Below are positions 5,780-6,022 of a DNA stretch of 6,022 bases, piece by piece. The DNA lies in assembly GCA_002421565.1 (NCBI GenBank), contig DIKC01000173.1, forward strand, positions 1-6,022. Direction: 5' to 3'. The translations under genes were made by a program, and so were the position numbers. Within the stretch, counting starts at the first letter, position 1, and every line of letters starts with the position of its first letter. The DNA comes from Desulfobulbaceae bacterium UBA5628. Lineage in GTDB: Bacteria; Desulfobacterota; Desulfobulbia; Desulfobulbales; Desulfurivibrionaceae. Below the pieces are notes generated by a model. The model was not told the origin of the DNA. It saw only the letters and a program-made list of their open reading frames with translations, and made no database searches.

Positions 5780-6022
5780 GCCCGCATCAACTGGTAATCA
5801 CCATTGTCCGCAAAGGCCGGGCTCGCAAGGTGGTGGAGGCGGCCAAGGCGGCCGGAGCCGAGGGCGGCACCACCATTCCGGGCCGGGGCACCGGCCGCCG
5901 GCCCAGTAATTTCCTGGGCCTTACGGTGGAGCCGGAAAAGGAGGTGATCTTCACCCTGATTCCGGCGAATCTGGTCCAGCCGGTGCTGGCGGCAGTGGCC
6001 AGGGCCGGCGAGTTTGACAAAA
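5776..6022 (+). CDS. PII-like (GlnB-family fold) signalling protein, C-terminus outside window
   Basis: Eighty-two codons are present before the right edge. The order of elements fits a PII ferredoxin-like fold: strand 1 (HQLVITIV, 4-11), helix 1 (about 15-28), strand 2 (GTTIP), a loop equivalent to the T-loop (about 36-55, GRGTGRRPSNFLGLTVEPEK), strand 3 (EVIFTLIP, 56-63) and helix 2 (66-79). Such proteins form trimers that bind adenine nucleotides between subunits and move the T-loop into a target. The loop is several residues shorter than in GlnB/GlnK and contains no tyrosine, so GlnD-type uridylylation of Tyr51 is not expected. K55 is a plausible counterpart of canonical K58. The gene overlaps the DUF1538 gene by ATGA, and by analogy with AmtB-GlnK and SbtA-SbtB the membrane pair is its likely target. 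The effector (ATP/ADP, cAMP, 2-oxoglutarate, other) cannot be told from this part. Confidence 0.85.
   Translation, partial: MSPHQLVITIVRKGRARKVVEAAKAAGAEGGTTIPGRGTGRRPSNFLGLTVEPEKEVIFTLIPANLVQPVLAAVARAGEFDK

Overview
This is a GC-rich bacterial chromosomal window (above 60% GC by eye) with tightly packed genes and no mobile element, CRISPR array or RNA gene that I could see. Lnt shows that the cell is Gram-negative and carries lipoproteins. The lnt-prfB order, a GlcF-like CCG-domain Fe-S protein and the overall composition suggest Desulfobacterota (former Deltaproteobacteria, perhaps a Desulfobulbales-type anaerobe). That placement is inference; nothing in the window proves it.

Layout. (1) 1-353 (+): the last 116 codons of apolipoprotein N-acyltransferase. 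(2) 350-1457 (+): prfB, release factor 2, overlapping lnt by ATGA. It needs the classic programmed +1 frameshift at CTT-TGA-C (428-434). A good extended -10 promoter (TGGTATAAT) lies inside the end of lnt, so prfB can probably be transcribed on its own. (3) 1490-2944 (-): a membrane-anchored HAMP/HD-GYP protein, a predicted cyclic-di-GMP phosphodiesterase, convergent with prfB. (4) 2980 or 3037-4290 (+): a GlcF-like protein with two 4Fe-4S motifs and two CCG domains, divergent from the HD-GYP gene. A promoter for the HD-GYP gene lies within the annotated 5' end of this gene, so its true start may be downstream. (5) 4356-5048, 5045-5779 and 5776 to the window end (+): two paralogous DUF1538 membrane proteins followed by a PII-like protein. 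Each joint in this trio is a 4-base ATGA overlap.

The last three genes are the most interesting part. The two DUF1538 proteins share the same motifs and about seven predicted helices each. A hand count of Lys and Arg suggests they insert in opposite orientations, as expected for two half-transporters that assemble as an inverted pair. The third gene encodes a PII-fold trimer subunit with a short T-loop and no uridylylatable tyrosine. The arrangement resembles AmtB-GlnK and SbtA-SbtB, in which a membrane transporter is gated by its own PII protein. Here the transporter family has no function known to me and its substrate cannot be read from the sequence.

There is no gene-free stretch longer than 300 bases. 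The gaps are 32 bases (prfB/HD-GYP), 35 or 92 bases (HD-GYP/Fe-S gene, depending on start) and 65 bases (Fe-S gene/DUF1538).
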